NCBI RefSeq assembly: GCF_900104055.1
Contig: NZ_FNJQ01000009.1
Location: forward strand, 19,450-83,449
Direction of reading: 5' to 3'
DNA length: 64,000 bases
DNA from: Pseudoselenomonas ruminantium
Lineage (GTDB): Bacteria > Bacillota > Negativicutes > Selenomonadales > Selenomonadaceae
The notes under the pieces are model-generated. The model worked only from the letters and a program-made list of their open reading frames with translations. It was not told where the DNA came from and did not search any database. Of this stretch, positions 26,516 through 37,455 are shown one piece after another. The first letter of the stretch is position 1. Every line of letters starts with the position of its first letter. The position numbers were made by a program, and so were the translations under genes.

Positions 26516-27877
26516 ATGACTAAGCAAGAGATGTTCGATAAGTTTATCGAATTCATGGGCGAGTTTGCACAGATCAAAGCTGTCGCCGCCCTGCGTGATG
26601 GCTTCATCATGACCACGCCATTCACCATCTGCGGTTCAGTATTCCTGCTGTTGGCAAACTTACCGCTGCCGGGTTATCCGGAATTCATGGCTTCAATCTT
26701 CGGAGCAGATTGGACGGCACCGCTCAATGCGGTTGCTGGTGGTACGTTCAGCGTTTTGGCACTGATCGTTGTGTTAGCAATCACGTATAAATTTGTGGAG
26801 AATGAAGGCTGCGATGCCATTATGGCTTCGATCTTGTCCTTGTCCACGTTCCTGATCCTGATGCCGCCGGAAATCATCAGCAAGGGTGGGGAAACCGTTG
26901 GTGACATCATTCCGAAAGCCTGGGTGGGCAGTAACGGTGTAATCACCGCCATCCTGATTGCCTTCTTCGTTTCTTATGTGTTCTGCTACTGCGAAAAGAA
27001 CCACATCGGCATCAAGATGCCGGATTCCGTACCCTCCGGTGTGGCCAAAGCCTTCACGGCTCTGGTACCGGGCATGATCTTCTTCACTTGTGCTTCTGTA
27101 CTCTATGGCCTCTGCCATTACATCGGCGCAACCACGCTGCCGGAACTCGTGTTCAAAGTAATTCAGACGCCGCTGCAGGGCCTGTCTGATTCCCTCGCCG
27201 GCGGTTCCATTATCGTAGGTCTCCAGAGCATCCTGTTCTGGGCTGGTATCCATGGCCCGAACGTGGTGGGCGGCGTTGTAAGCCCGCTCTTGATTGCCAA
27301 CTCCCTCGACAACCAGCATCTGATTGATGCCGGTATGAGCCTTATCAACAACCCCGAAGCAAAGATCTTCACCTGCCAGATCAACGATGTGTTCGTTAAG
27401 AGCGGCGGCTGCGGCCTGACGCTGGGCCTCCTGTTTGCCGGTATCTTCACGGCTCGTTCCCAGCAGCTCAAATCCCTGATGAAGATGGCTTTCGTTCCCG
27501 GCCTGTTCAACATCAATGAACCGATTATCTTCGGTCTGCCAATCGTATTCAACCCGTATCTGCTGGTTCCGTTCGTTATCGTGCCGCTGATTGCGATGTT
27601 CGTAACCTACTTCGCCATCACGACGGGCTTTATGGCTCCGTTCAGTGCCGTACAGGTTCCCTGGACGACGCCGCCGGTCATCGCAGGCTTCCTGCTCAAC
27701 GGCTGGCAGGGCGCAGTGGTACAGATCATCAATCTGGCCATCGCTACGGTAATCTACTTCCCGTTCCTCAAAGCACAGGATAAAGCATTCCTGAAAGAGG
27801 AAATGGGCGATATGGAAGAAGAAGCAAAAGAAGATAATGCAGTAAAGGCAGAAGTAAAGCCGGCTGCTGAACAGTGA
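26516..27877 (+). CDS. celB: PTS system lactose/cellobiose-family IIC component
   Basis: Integral membrane permease, about 453 residues with around ten hydrophobic helices. Typical motifs are FTICGSVFLLLANLP, FWAGIHGPNVVGGVVSPL and GLFNINEPIIFGLPIVFNP. It transports cellobiose or other beta-glucosides while phosphorylating them, with the IIB and IIA encoded downstream. An in-frame TTG at 26498 lacks a proper ribosome site; ATG at 26516 follows GAGAGGAAAG. Confidence 0.93.
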   Translation: MTKQEMFDKFIEFMGEFAQIKAVAALRDGFIMTTPFTICGSVFLLLANLPLPGYPEFMASIFGADWTAPLNAVAGGTFSVLALIVVLAITYKFVENEGCDAIMASILSLSTFLILMPPEIISKGGETVGDIIPKAWVGSNGVITAILIAFFVSYVFCYCEKNHIGIKMPDSVPSGVAKAFTALVPGMIFFTCASVLYGLCHYIGATTLPELVFKVIQTPLQGLSDSLAGGSIIVGLQSILFWAGIHGPNVVGGVVSPLLIANSLDNQHLIDAGMSLINNPEAKIFTCQINDVFVKSGGCGLTLGLLFAGIFTARSQQLKSLMKMAFVPGLFNINEPIIFGLPIVFNPYLLVPFVIVPLIAMFVTYFAITTGFMAPFSAVQVPWTTPPVIAGFLLNGWQGAVVQIINLAIATVIYFPFLKAQDKAFLKEEMGDMEEEAKEDNAVKAEVKPAAEQ

Positions 27878-27937
27878 GATTATTGAATTAGAGAATAAAG
27901 ACTTTATGTGGATGCGATAGAGAAAAGAGGATGTAGG

Positions 27938-29428
27938 ATGATTAATCAGAAAAGGACTGCCGCCGTACTTCTTGGACTTACCATGGGCCTTTCCGGCAGC
28001 GTATTCGCTGCTCCGGCTGCTGATGGTGCTGATCAGGATCTGGCTGCCCGCATTGCGGCTATTGAAGCACAGCAGCAGAAATTAAATCAGCAGCTGGATG
28101 CTTTGAAGAAGGAAAATGCCCAGCTCAAACGCACCAAGAAAGTAGCAGAAAGCAATAAGAATGCAATCAAAGGCTTGAAAGAAGCACAGAATCGCGTACA
28201 GTTGCATGGTTTTGGTCGTGTAACTTGGGATAATGATAACATCAAGGGATATATTGACCGCAATGACAATCGCCGGTTCTATCTGGATTTGAAAGGGCAG
28301 TTCAAAGTTAATGATAAGTGGAATTTCAACTTTGAAAGTGAAACAAATCCTCGTTATGCCAATTATGTAATGGCTGATGGTACGCTCAAGTCTCATTGGG
28401 GTCGTGATGATGAAGATGGTGTAATTCAGCGTATTTGGGCTGATGGTAAGATTGGGGTATTTGACTTCGATATTGGCCGCAGATGGCGTGGACTGGGCTT
28501 CCAGAATGTTCTTCTCGGTAATGAAACCGATGGTGTGGTAGTAAGCACGCCGATTAATAAAAAAGGCTTGAAGGCTTCTGCATTCTATCTCACGCCGACT
28601 GACAAGGGATATGATTTCAGCGTTGCTGGTGTTGGCATTCAGGGACAGGTTGCTCCGAAGCTGCAGATCAACTGTGCATTTGCCAAACTTAATGTGGGCA
28701 AGGGCGATTCCTTAGGCCAGAATGTTTATGATAAGACCACTACCTACAAGATTGAAGGTTCTGATGTAACGATTAAGGATATCAGCGGTAAGCTTAAAGC
28801 CGGCGGTGAATTTAAGTGGTATGGTTCTGCTAGTGGGGACACTTCTTACGGTGAATTTAACAGCGGTGAGGGGTTATCACTTTACTATACTGACGGTATT
28901 AAAGGTAAGGTAGATGCTACGGGTAATGTAACGCTTACGGAAACTGTTTCGGAACTCCGCAATACGGCCGGTTCCCATGGTTTTGTTCTGAGTGCGATGT
29001 GGAATCCAATGAAGAATATCTTCCTTATCGGTGATTATGCTAGGACAAATGCTCGTTCTTATAATATTGGTGAATGGGGTGCAGGTGGCTATACAGAAAC
29101 CAAGTATAACAAGAAGGATTGCATGGCATTCCGTCTTAACTATCGTTGGTCCAACGTCGATAATCCGGGATCTTTCCAGCTTTATGCCCGCTGGTATGAT
29201 TATGCTAAGAACGCCAATAATTTAGTGGGTATCATGGGCGATAAGGAATGGGGCCTCCTGCAGCCAGGTTCTCATGGCTGGGTAGTTGGCTTCAAGTATG
29301 TACCGGCAAAGAATATTGAGTGGGAAACCATGTATTCCATGGCTACGGCTCAGAACACTCTGTACGGTCATAAGAATGAGTCCTATCATCGTAACTTCAT
29401 CCGCACCCAGATTGATTACCATTTCTAA
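27938..29428 (+). CDS. Outer-membrane porin with N-terminal coiled coil
   Basis: Sec signal peptide (MINQKRTAAVLLGLTMGLSG, cleavage after VFA). Next is a heptad-like coiled coil at about residues 30-70 (IAAIEAQQQKLNQQLDALKK). The rest is an alternating beta-barrel ending in the aromatic residue F (RTQIDYHF), the outer-membrane insertion signature. No SLH domain, unlike the porin at 48.2 kb. Placed inside the PTS operon, it probably admits beta-gluco-oligosaccharides. ATG at 27938 fits the GGATGTAGG site better than GTG at 27908. Confidence 0.82.
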   Translation: MINQKRTAAVLLGLTMGLSGSVFAAPAADGADQDLAARIAAIEAQQQKLNQQLDALKKENAQLKRTKKVAESNKNAIKGLKEAQNRVQLHGFGRVTWDNDNIKGYIDRNDNRRFYLDLKGQFKVNDKWNFNFESETNPRYANYVMADGTLKSHWGRDDEDGVIQRIWADGKIGVFDFDIGRRWRGLGFQNVLLGNETDGVVVSTPINKKGLKASAFYLTPTDKGYDFSVAGVGIQGQVAPKLQINCAFAKLNVGKGDSLGQNVYDKTTTYKIEGSDVTIKDISGKLKAGGEFKWYGSASGDTSYGEFNSGEGLSLYYTDGIKGKVDATGNVTLTETVSELRNTAGSHGFVLSAMWNPMKNIFLIGDYARTNARSYNIGEWGAGGYTETKYNKKDCMAFRLNYRWSNVDNPGSFQLYARWYDYAKNANNLVGIMGDKEWGLLQPGSHGWVVGFKYVPAKNIEWETMYSMATAQNTLYGHKNESYHRNFIRTQIDYHF

Positions 29429-29454
29429 GATTTTACAAAAAGGAAGTATTTACC

Positions 29455-29757
29455 ATGAAAAAGATTGTTTTACTCTGTGCCTCCGGCATGTCCACCAGTA
29501 TGCTCGTCAAGAAGATGCAGGAAGCTGCTGCTGCTGCTAACTATGACTGCTCCATCGATGCGTTCTCCGCAACGGATGCCGCTACGAAGGCCAATGATGC
29601 GGACTGCATCCTGCTCGGTCCTCAGATTCGTTTCCAGAAGAACAAGATTGCGGAACAGGTTCCCGGTGTTCCTGTAGACGCCATCGACATGCGCATGTAT
29701 GGTCGTATGGACGGCAAAGCAGCACTGGAATTCGCTCGTAAATTGATGAATGACTAA
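29455..29757 (+). CDS. celA: PTS system lactose/cellobiose-family IIB component
   Basis: 100-residue cytoplasmic phosphocarrier. The phospho-cysteine is Cys8 in LLCASGMSTSMLVKKM, and the second loop is LLGPQIRFQ. It passes phosphate from IIA to the sugar bound by IIC. Start ATG follows AAAAGGAAG. Confidence 0.95.
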   Translation: MKKIVLLCASGMSTSMLVKKMQEAAAAANYDCSIDAFSATDAATKANDADCILLGPQIRFQKNKIAEQVPGVPVDAIDMRMYGRMDGKAALEFARKLMND

Positions 29758-29775
29758 TAAAGATTGAGGTATATC

Positions 29776-31526
<1,751 letters not shown>

Positions 31527-31539
31527 GGAGGAAATAAAA

Positions 31540-32331
31540 ATGATGAATATCCGCAAAAAAGCAGTAGCAGCAGCTGTGCTGATGGCTCTGGCAGCTCCCG
31601 TATCGGTTTCCATGGATCTCTTCACTCCGGCTGTGGTTTCTGCCGCACCGGCAACGGAAACCAAGGCCAGCGATGCTTTTGAAGTAGATCTGACCAAAGG
31701 CGAAAATAGTCTCTTTGAAGCTTCCGACGGCTGGACGAACGGCATGCCCTTCAACTGCTTCTGGCATAAGGAAAACGTGACCTTCGAAGATGGCGCACTG
31801 CAGCTGACGATTGATGAATCACCGAATCCGGCAGCCGACAAGGTTCCGTACTCCGGCGGCGAATACCGCAGCAAGGCCACCTATGGTTATGGCCGTTATG
31901 AAGTCGTGATGAAGGCCATCAAGAATGACGGCGTGGTTTCTTCCTTCTTCACTTACACGGGCCCCTATGATGGCGATCCCTGGGATGAAATCGACTTCGA
32001 AGTGCTCGGCAAAGACACCACGAAGGTACAGCTCAACTACTTCCGCAACGGCAAGGGCGGCCATGAAAAGATGATTGACCTGGGCTTCGATGCTTCCGAA
32101 GATTTCCATACCTATGCTTTTGAATGGCATAAGAACTCCATTATCTGGTTCGTCGATGGCAAGGAAGTATTCCGCCGCGAAAACGAAGACCTGCCGGTGA
32201 CCAAGCAGAAGATCATGATGAATGCATGGCCGGGCAAGGGCGTAAATGAATGGCTCAAAGAATTCAAAGATGACAATATGCCGCTGACGGCGGAATATAA
32301 ATCCATCAAATATACTCCGTTCTCTGAATAA
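31540..32331 (+). CDS. Secreted GH16 beta-glucanase (lichenase type)
   Basis: An N-terminal signal peptide (VAAAVLMALAAPVSVSM, cleavage near AVVSAA) is followed by a GH16 jelly roll. The catalytic strand DEIDFEVLG carries the ExDxE form typical of 1,3-1,4-beta-glucanases, and the family stretch YAFEWHKNSIIWFVDGK is present. 263 residues. It probably cuts mixed-linkage cereal glucan outside the cytoplasm. ATG follows GAGGAGG, 13 bases after the GH1 gene. Confidence 0.92.
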   Translation: MMNIRKKAVAAAVLMALAAPVSVSMDLFTPAVVSAAPATETKASDAFEVDLTKGENSLFEASDGWTNGMPFNCFWHKENVTFEDGALQLTIDESPNPAADKVPYSGGEYRSKATYGYGRYEVVMKAIKNDGVVSSFFTYTGPYDGDPWDEIDFEVLGKDTTKVQLNYFRNGKGGHEKMIDLGFDASEDFHTYAFEWHKNSIIWFVDGKEVFRRENEDLPVTKQKIMMNAWPGKGVNEWLKEFKDDNMPLTAEYKSIKYTPFSE

Positions 32332-32346
32332 GCAATAGCTATGAAA

Positions 32347-32368
32347 TGCCTTCCCCACTGGGGAAGGC
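32347..32368 (+). terminator. GC-rich hairpin between the GH16 and GH9 genes
   Basis: GCCTTCCCC-ACT-GGGGAAGGC-like stem followed by AAAATTTT. It is the same sequence type as the hairpins at 5236, 14198 and 49507. Probably modulates GH9 expression rather than stopping it fully. Confidence 0.5.
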
Positions 32369-32392
32369 AAAATTTTGGGAGATGATACGATC

Positions 32393-34186
32393 ATGCAGAG
32401 TAAGAAAAAACTTTGTCAACTCGTTTTAGCAGGTCTGGCCATGGTAGGTACCTGCGGGGCAGCAACTTTGGTAGAAGCCGCTGACGCAGGCATGCACGTG
32501 GATCAGGTTGGCTATCTTACCGGCCGTGATAAGACGGCGATGGTAACGGATTCCAAGGAAACGGATTTCAGTCTCGTCGATGCCAAGAGCAATAAGGTCG
32601 TCTATACCGGCAAGCTGTCTGAGGCCAAGGCCGATGCCATGTCGGAAGAGACATTGCGCAAGGCAGATTTCACGAACTTCAATACGCCCGGCACGTACAA
32701 GCTCAAAGTCGGCAATCGTGAATCCTATGAATTTGCCATTGGCGATAATGTCTATGCAGTTCCCAATGTGCAGACCTGGCGTTCTTTCACCCTGTCCCGC
32801 TGCAGCACGTCTATCGATGATAAGGACGTGACCGGCCTCAAGGTAAAGATGGGCCATCCGCAGGACACGCAGGCGCAGGTTTACTTCACCGACAAGCTCA
32901 ACAAGAAGGGCGACAAGGTGGATGTATCCGGCGGCTGGTATGATGCCGGTGACTATGGCAAATACACGACGACGGGCGCGATTGCGGCCGCAGAACTCCT
33001 GCTGGCCTATGAAGCCCATCCGGATCATTTCACCAAAGGACAGCTGCTCTTCCCGGCAGGTGTCACGAGTGACAAGAATCTCCCCGATGCACTCAGCGAA
33101 GTGAAGTATGAATTCGACTTCCTCAAGAAGATGATGCGCAAGGACGGCAGCACATTCCATAAGGTGTCTGGTGCGCAGTGGCCTGGTTTTGACAAGAGTC
33201 CGGATTCTGACACGCAGGATCGCTTCCTCTATAGCACCTGCACCGCCAGCACGGCTATGTACGGTGCGAGCCTCGCCATCGGCGCCCGCGTCTACAAAGG
33301 CCTCGATGCTTCCTATGCCAAGTCCCTGCAGAAGGATGCCGATAAGGTCTGGAATTATCTTTCCAAGACCAAGGAATCCATCTACCGCGTGGACGAAGGC
33401 CAGGAAAGCGGCTCCGGCCCCTACAACGACACGAATGATATACAGGAACGCCTCTGGATGGCAGCGGAAATGTTCCGCACCACCGGCGACAAGAAATATG
33501 AAGACTATCTCAAAGCCAACAAGGCAGAGCTCTTGAAGGCACCGGGCTTCTTCACCTGGGATAATACGCTGGCTCTGGCGCAGTTCGCCTATGCCATTGC
33601 GTCTAAAGCCGATGCCGGCTTCCAGTCCGAGGTCAAGAAGGTCTATCTCGATTATGCGGACATGATTGCCGGCAAGATCCAGAAGGATGGCTTTGGCTGC
33701 GCCCTCTCCAAAGAGGAATACACCTGGGCTTCCACGAAGAACGCCCTGACGCAGGGCGACATGCTGCTGATGGCTTATCAGCTGCAGCCCAAGGCAGAGT
33801 ATGAGGAAGGGGCACTGGCCCAGATCCACTATATGCTCGGCCGCAATTCCCTCGATAAGAGTTTCCTGACCGGCATGGGTTCCAACCCGCCGGAACATCC
33901 GCACAACCGCATCCATGAAAGCACTGGTGCCTATGTGCCCGGCCTGCTCGTTGGCGGCCCGAACCATATCAAGGGCGGCGATCCCGACCAGACCAAGTAC
34001 CTCGAAGAGAACAAGGTCCCCGTGGCCAAGTCTTATATCGATGTGCTGAGCTCCTGGTCCACCAACGAATACGCCATCGACTACACCGGCACGGCAGCCT
34101 ATGCCCTGGCATGGTTCGCCAAACCCGTGAACGTCACGGCCAAAGATCTCAAGTTAACCAGGAATTTCCCTTCTATAACAAAATAA
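32393..34186 (+). CDS. Secreted GH9 endoglucanase with N-terminal Ig-like domain
   Basis: Signal peptide (LCQLVLAGLAMVGTCGAATL, cleavage near VEAA), then a CelD-type Ig-like N-domain starting at MHVDQVGYLTG, then the GH9 barrel. Catalytic landmarks are DVSGGWYDAGDYGKY (the DAGD aspartates), GRNSLDKSFLTGMG, and the acid Glu in WSTNEYAIDYTG. About 597 residues. It cleaves cellulose or mixed-linkage glucan. No dockerin or carbohydrate-binding module is visible. ATG at 32393 is preferred over TTG at 32375. Confidence 0.93.
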   Translation: MQSKKKLCQLVLAGLAMVGTCGAATLVEAADAGMHVDQVGYLTGRDKTAMVTDSKETDFSLVDAKSNKVVYTGKLSEAKADAMSEETLRKADFTNFNTPGTYKLKVGNRESYEFAIGDNVYAVPNVQTWRSFTLSRCSTSIDDKDVTGLKVKMGHPQDTQAQVYFTDKLNKKGDKVDVSGGWYDAGDYGKYTTTGAIAAAELLLAYEAHPDHFTKGQLLFPAGVTSDKNLPDALSEVKYEFDFLKKMMRKDGSTFHKVSGAQWPGFDKSPDSDTQDRFLYSTCTASTAMYGASLAIGARVYKGLDASYAKSLQKDADKVWNYLSKTKESIYRVDEGQESGSGPYNDTNDIQERLWMAAEMFRTTGDKKYEDYLKANKAELLKAPGFFTWDNTLALAQFAYAIASKADAGFQSEVKKVYLDYADMIAGKIQKDGFGCALSKEEYTWASTKNALTQGDMLLMAYQLQPKAEYEEGALAQIHYMLGRNSLDKSFLTGMGSNPPEHPHNRIHESTGAYVPGLLVGGPNHIKGGDPDQTKYLEENKVPVAKSYIDVLSSWSTNEYAIDYTGTAAYALAWFAKPVNVTAKDLKLTRNFPSITK

Positions 34187-34192
34187 CCCTTG

Positions 34193-34228
34193 AAAATGGC
34201 CTGCGGAATAATTTTCGCAGGCCATTTT
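34193..34228. terminator. Terminator of the beta-glucan operon
   Basis: AAAATGGCCTGCG (34193-34205) pairs with CGCAGGCCATTTT (34216-34228). The A/T flanks let it work in both directions. Confidence 0.88.
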
Positions 34229-34243
34229 ATAATTTTATACAAG

Positions 34244-34350
34244 AAAAAACCACCCTCGACCAAAAGGGTGGTTTTTAATGTCCAACCGCGGACCTATGCG
34301 CTGCAGATGACGGTGTTGGGCGACCATCATTGTGGTTCGTCCTCTTCTTA
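34244..34350 (-). ncRNA. Candidate minus-strand small RNA
   Basis: On the minus strand TTGCTT (34380-34385), 17 bases and TATAAT (34357-34362) make a good promoter. About 100 bases further a strong terminator follows: AAAAACCACCCT (34245-34256) / AGGGTGGTTTTT (34265-34276), with a U-run on the minus strand. The only frame inside is about 30 codons running into the terminator and does not look like a protein. Family not recognised. Confidence 0.45.
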
Positions 34351-34444
34351 TGACTAATTATATCATTTTCTTTATAGACAAGCAAGGACTGGTATTTCTC
34401 AATACGAGATGCTATATTAAGGACACGAATACTTGATGTACTCG

Positions 34445-34481
34445 AACCCCCCTCAGCTTTGCCCAGTTGCTGAGGGGGGTT
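34445..34481. terminator. Strong bidirectional-type hairpin at the end of the zinc-ribbon gene
   Basis: AACCCCCCTCAGC (34445-34457) / GCTGAGGGGGGTT (34469-34481), 13 perfect pairs. It lies 33 bases past the stop of the minus-strand gene. The spacer 34277-34444 otherwise holds only the candidate RNA promoter and a weak TATATT box at 34413-34418. Confidence 0.7.
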
Positions 34482-34513
34482 CTCTACTACTTTGCCATAT
34501 CTTAATGTTCCTT

Positions 34514-35743
34514 TTACTCGTTCAGCATGCTGCTTTTGCTCTCATTATAGTTGGCAATAAAGGCAGCATATTCTTTTTGCACGTTTTCGTTGATTTTCTT
34601 GGCTTCTTCCTCTTTCTGGTAGGCGCTGGCGTAATAGCGGTTGAATTGCAGGTTGGCGCCGATTTTCATCACGTCGCAGTAGCGGACGGAATCGTCGAGT
34701 ACCTGCAGGAAGTCCTTGCGCAGCTGGTCGGTTCCCTGCGGGCATTTCATGTTGTTTACCTTATAGCGTACGCCCTCGCGGTCGTTTCTGGCCTGGTTCA
34801 GTACCCGGAAGTAGTCTGCCCAGATCATGCCGCCGTTGCGCAGGGATTCCATCATGCCGCCTGTATCGGCCTTGGCACTGTTGTAGCGTTCAATAGCTTC
34901 GTCCATTTCAGCGAAGAATGTTTTCAATTCGTTCAGGCGGGCCTGTTTTTCGGCTTCGATGCGTTTTCGTTCTTCTTCGAGCTTGCGCTGCTCCGTCACA
35001 TAGGCTTTGAGCTGGGCGGGCAGCACGGTGATATCGTCATCGAGCGTCATTACCGTATTGGAGACGTTGATCTGGCCGGACAGATTCTTGATTTGCTCCG
35101 TATTGTCTTTGACCTCATTCAGGGCGTTGTCTACATCTTCATTCAAGGGGGATTTGATTACCTGAATCGAAGTTTCCAGCACGCTGCTTTCTTTCTGCAG
35201 CAGTTCAATCATGGCTTCATGCTGGGCCGTATAGCCGGCAAAGGGCTTGCGGGAGGTAAAGGATTTCATTTCTTCGTCGATTTCGTCTTTCTCCGACTGC
35301 AGCTGCTTGCTGAGTTCCTCTGCGTTTTCCGGCTTGATGGCACCGGGCTTGGTGTTGGTCACGACGATGCTGGTGGCATCATTCAGGCTGCGGTGTGCCT
35401 CAGCGTACATCTTCAGGTAATTGCCTTCATTCATATTATTGAAGTAGTAGGACGAGCCGGCGATGGAGACAATCAATAAGGCCAGGGCAATCATAATGTG
35501 TTTGAAATATTTATATTCCCTGAAGCGCTGGATGTAATCATCGATATTGAATTGATGGCTGTCATGGTCCTGCGCTTCACCGCAGTTTTTACAAAATTTT
35601 GCGTCTTTGTCATTCAGTGTGGCACAGGAACGGCACTTCCATTCACCCTGATGGATGGCTGCACCGCAATAGGGGCAGAACATTGCTCCATCATCATGAA
35701 TCTCCTTTTGGCAGGCGCTGCATATTCTGTTTTGACTTGTCAC
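34514..35743 (-). CDS. Zinc-ribbon, single-TM protein with coiled-coil extracytoplasmic part
   Basis: N-terminal double zinc ribbon: CSACQKEI..CPYCGA and CRSCAT..CKNCG. One transmembrane helix follows (HIMIALALLIVSIAGSSYYF, near residue 85). A long, charged, largely helical domain then runs to the end. I know no precise function; such zinc-ribbon membrane proteins are common in Firmicutes. The frame is open to TTG at 35782, but GTG at 35743 follows AAAGGAAG and starts just before the first cysteine pair. Confidence 0.7.
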   Translation of the reverse strand: MTSQNRICSACQKEIHDDGAMFCPYCGAAIHQGEWKCRSCATLNDKDAKFCKNCGEAQDHDSHQFNIDDYIQRFREYKYFKHIMIALALLIVSIAGSSYYFNNMNEGNYLKMYAEAHRSLNDATSIVVTNTKPGAIKPENAEELSKQLQSEKDEIDEEMKSFTSRKPFAGYTAQHEAMIELLQKESSVLETSIQVIKSPLNEDVDNALNEVKDNTEQIKNLSGQINVSNTVMTLDDDITVLPAQLKAYVTEQRKLEEERKRIEAEKQARLNELKTFFAEMDEAIERYNSAKADTGGMMESLRNGGMIWADYFRVLNQARNDREGVRYKVNNMKCPQGTDQLRKDFLQVLDDSVRYCDVMKIGANLQFNRYYASAYQKEEEAKKINENVQKEYAAFIANYNESKSSMLNE

Positions 35744-35999
35744 GATTTTTAACGCTTCCTTTCTTATTCTCGTATTTTCCAACTGGTTCTGCCTGTTGGC
35801 CGCAACAGGCGGCAGGCAGTCATGAATTTAGGATAGCATATCTGCCAGGGCCTAGCAAGGGAATTCTAATTTTTCTTTAATGATTCGATGCCTTCCATAA
35901 TACTAAGGCAGAGCCTTTTTTCCTTGACGGAAGCTTTTTATTTTGGTAGTCTAAGAGATGTTGAAATGTAAAAATTTACCTTTGAGAGGAGTTACAAAT

Positions 36000-36335
36000 A
36001 TGTTTGGTGGAATGGGCAACATGGGCAATATGGCCGGCATGATGAAAAAAGTCCAGAAGATGCAGAACGACATGAAGAAGATGCAGGATGAGCTCAAGCG
36101 CAAGACCGTGGACGTTACGACGGGCGGCGGCGCTGTGAAGATCGTCATGAACGGCGAGAAGCAGGTGCAGAGCCTCACGATCGATCCGGCTGCTGTTGAT
36201 CCGGAAGATGTGGAAATGCTGCAGGATCTCATCACTTCTGCTTTCAATAACGCCACGAAGAAAGTGGACGATATGATGGCCTCGGAAATGGGCAAGCTCA
36301 CGAGCGGTCTTGGCCTGCCGCCGGGACTCTTTTAA
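36000..36335 (+). CDS. YbaB/EbfC-family nucleoid-associated protein
   Basis: About 111 residues. A Met/Gly-rich start MFGGMGNMGNMAGMMKKVQK is followed by a helix, the family motif GGGAVKIVMNGE and the end TSGLGLPPGLF. It binds DNA as a dimer and is almost always next to recR, as here. ATG at 36000 follows GAGAGGAG. Confidence 0.95.
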   Translation: MFGGMGNMGNMAGMMKKVQKMQNDMKKMQDELKRKTVDVTTGGGAVKIVMNGEKQVQSLTIDPAAVDPEDVEMLQDLITSAFNNATKKVDDMMASEMGKLTSGLGLPPGLF

Positions 36336-36344
36336 GGAGCAGGC

Positions 36345-36941
36345 GTGCAGTATATTGCCCCGCTGGCAAAGTTAATAGAGCATTTTCGCGCACTGCCGGG
36401 TATAGGTAACAAAACGGCAGTGCGCCTTGCTTATCATGTGCTGGATATGGACGCTGAGCAGGCGAAGAAACTCGCAACAGCCATTATCGAGGCCAAGGAG
36501 AAAATCGGCTATTGCAATACCTGCTTCAACTTAAGCGACCAGAATCCCTGCGCCATCTGTGCAGCGGAAGAACGCGACCACTCAATCATCTGTGTGGTGG
36601 AGCAGCCTCAGGATGTGGCAGCCATGGAACGCATGCGCGACTATAGAGGTGTATACCATGTGCTTCATGGTGCGTTGTCGCCATTGGAAGGCGTTGGCCC
36701 CGACCAGATCCGCATCAAGGAACTTTTGGCCAGACTCACGGATGACAAGGTGAAGGAAGTCATCATGGCCACGAACCCCAATGTGGAGGGCGAGGCCACG
36801 GCTATGTATTTAGCCAAACTGTTGAAGCCTATGGGCGTTAAAGTCACCCGCATTGCCCACGGCCTGCCGATTGGCGGTGATCTGGAATACGCGGATGAAG
36901 TGACGCTTTCCAAGGCGATGGAAAACCGGAGGGAAATCTAA
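36345..36941 (+). CDS. recR: RecR recombination mediator
   Basis: Helps RecFO load RecA at gaps. It shows the N-terminal helix-hairpin-helix [15 protein letters not shown], four zinc cysteines ([17 protein letters not shown]), the Toprim domain [13 protein letters not shown] and the end [18 protein letters not shown]. 198 residues. GTG start, with AAGGAG eight bases upstream and nine bases after ybaB. Confidence 0.97.
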   Translation: MQYIAPLAKLIEHFRALPGIGNKTAVRLAYHVLDMDAEQAKKLATAIIEAKEKIGYCNTCFNLSDQNPCAICAAEERDHSIICVVEQPQDVAAMERMRDYRGVYHVLHGALSPLEGVGPDQIRIKELLARLTDDKVKEVIMATNPNVEGEATAMYLAKLLKPMGVKVTRIAHGLPIGGDLEYADEVTLSKAMENRREI

Positions 36942-37175
36942 ATGGAAATTATCGCCGCTTTTGCGGTCGGGCTGATTGCCCTGTGTCTGATTGGCAAGCT
37001 GGTAGCCCTGCCCATGAAACTTCTGTGGAAGATGATCACCAACAGCATTGTTGGTGCGTTGGTCCTATGGGTAGTCAATATCTTTGGCGCCGGTGTGGAA
37101 ATCACATTCCTCAAGGCATTGATAGCTGGTGTCTTAGGGGTGCCGGGGGTTATCATCGTCCTGTTGATGAAATGA
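36942..37175 (+). CDS. BofA-family small membrane protein
   Basis: 77 residues made almost entirely of two or three hydrophobic helices, with the C-terminal pattern FLKALIAGVLGVPGVIIVLL. It starts directly after the recR stop. recR-bofA is a classical Firmicute gene pair. In Bacillus BofA restrains the pro-sigma-K protease; no sporulation partner is visible here. Confidence 0.8.
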   Translation: MEIIAAFAVGLIALCLIGKLVALPMKLLWKMITNSIVGALVLWVVNIFGAGVEITFLKALIAGVLGVPGVIIVLLMK

Positions 37176-37183
37176 GAAAGAAT

Positions 37184-37216
37184 ATACTGTCTCCTTTTGG
37201 GGGCAGTATTTTTTTT
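37184..37216 (+). terminator. Terminator of the ybaB-recR-bofA operon
   Basis: ATACTGTCTCC / GGGGGCAGTAT stem, followed by seven or more T. Confidence 0.9.
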
Positions 37217-37331
37217 ATGAAAAAAATGGAAATCGGGAAAATTAGAGAAAGATTAGGACTTACTTAAAAAATAATTAAGAAAAAATGAAAATAAAATGAG
37301 AAAAAGCCTTTTTGAGAACAAATTTCCGTGG

Positions 37332-37455
37332 TATACTAGTGTACGTTGGTAAGCTTATTGGTCATATGAATTTATGGGCATATTGTGGGTAAAGGCTTTC
37401 CAAACCAATAGTTACGGGCTTCGGCACGGACGAAATAGTAAAGGAGATTTGCAGA
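37332..37455 (+). promoter_or_regulatory. Promoter and structured leader of the exported-protein operon
   Basis: Extended -10 TGGTATACT (box 37332-37337), then a leader of about 110 bases. TATTGGT (37356-37362) can pair with ACCAATA (37404-37410), closing a loop. AAAGGAG precedes the ATG. It does not match a riboswitch class that I can recognise with confidence. Confidence 0.45.

Noticed and set aside
37364..37440. Cyclic-di-GMP (GEMM) riboswitch before the exported-protein operon
   Set aside because: Some purine-rich pieces look similar, but the conserved GEMM core and tetraloop-receptor segments are not found.
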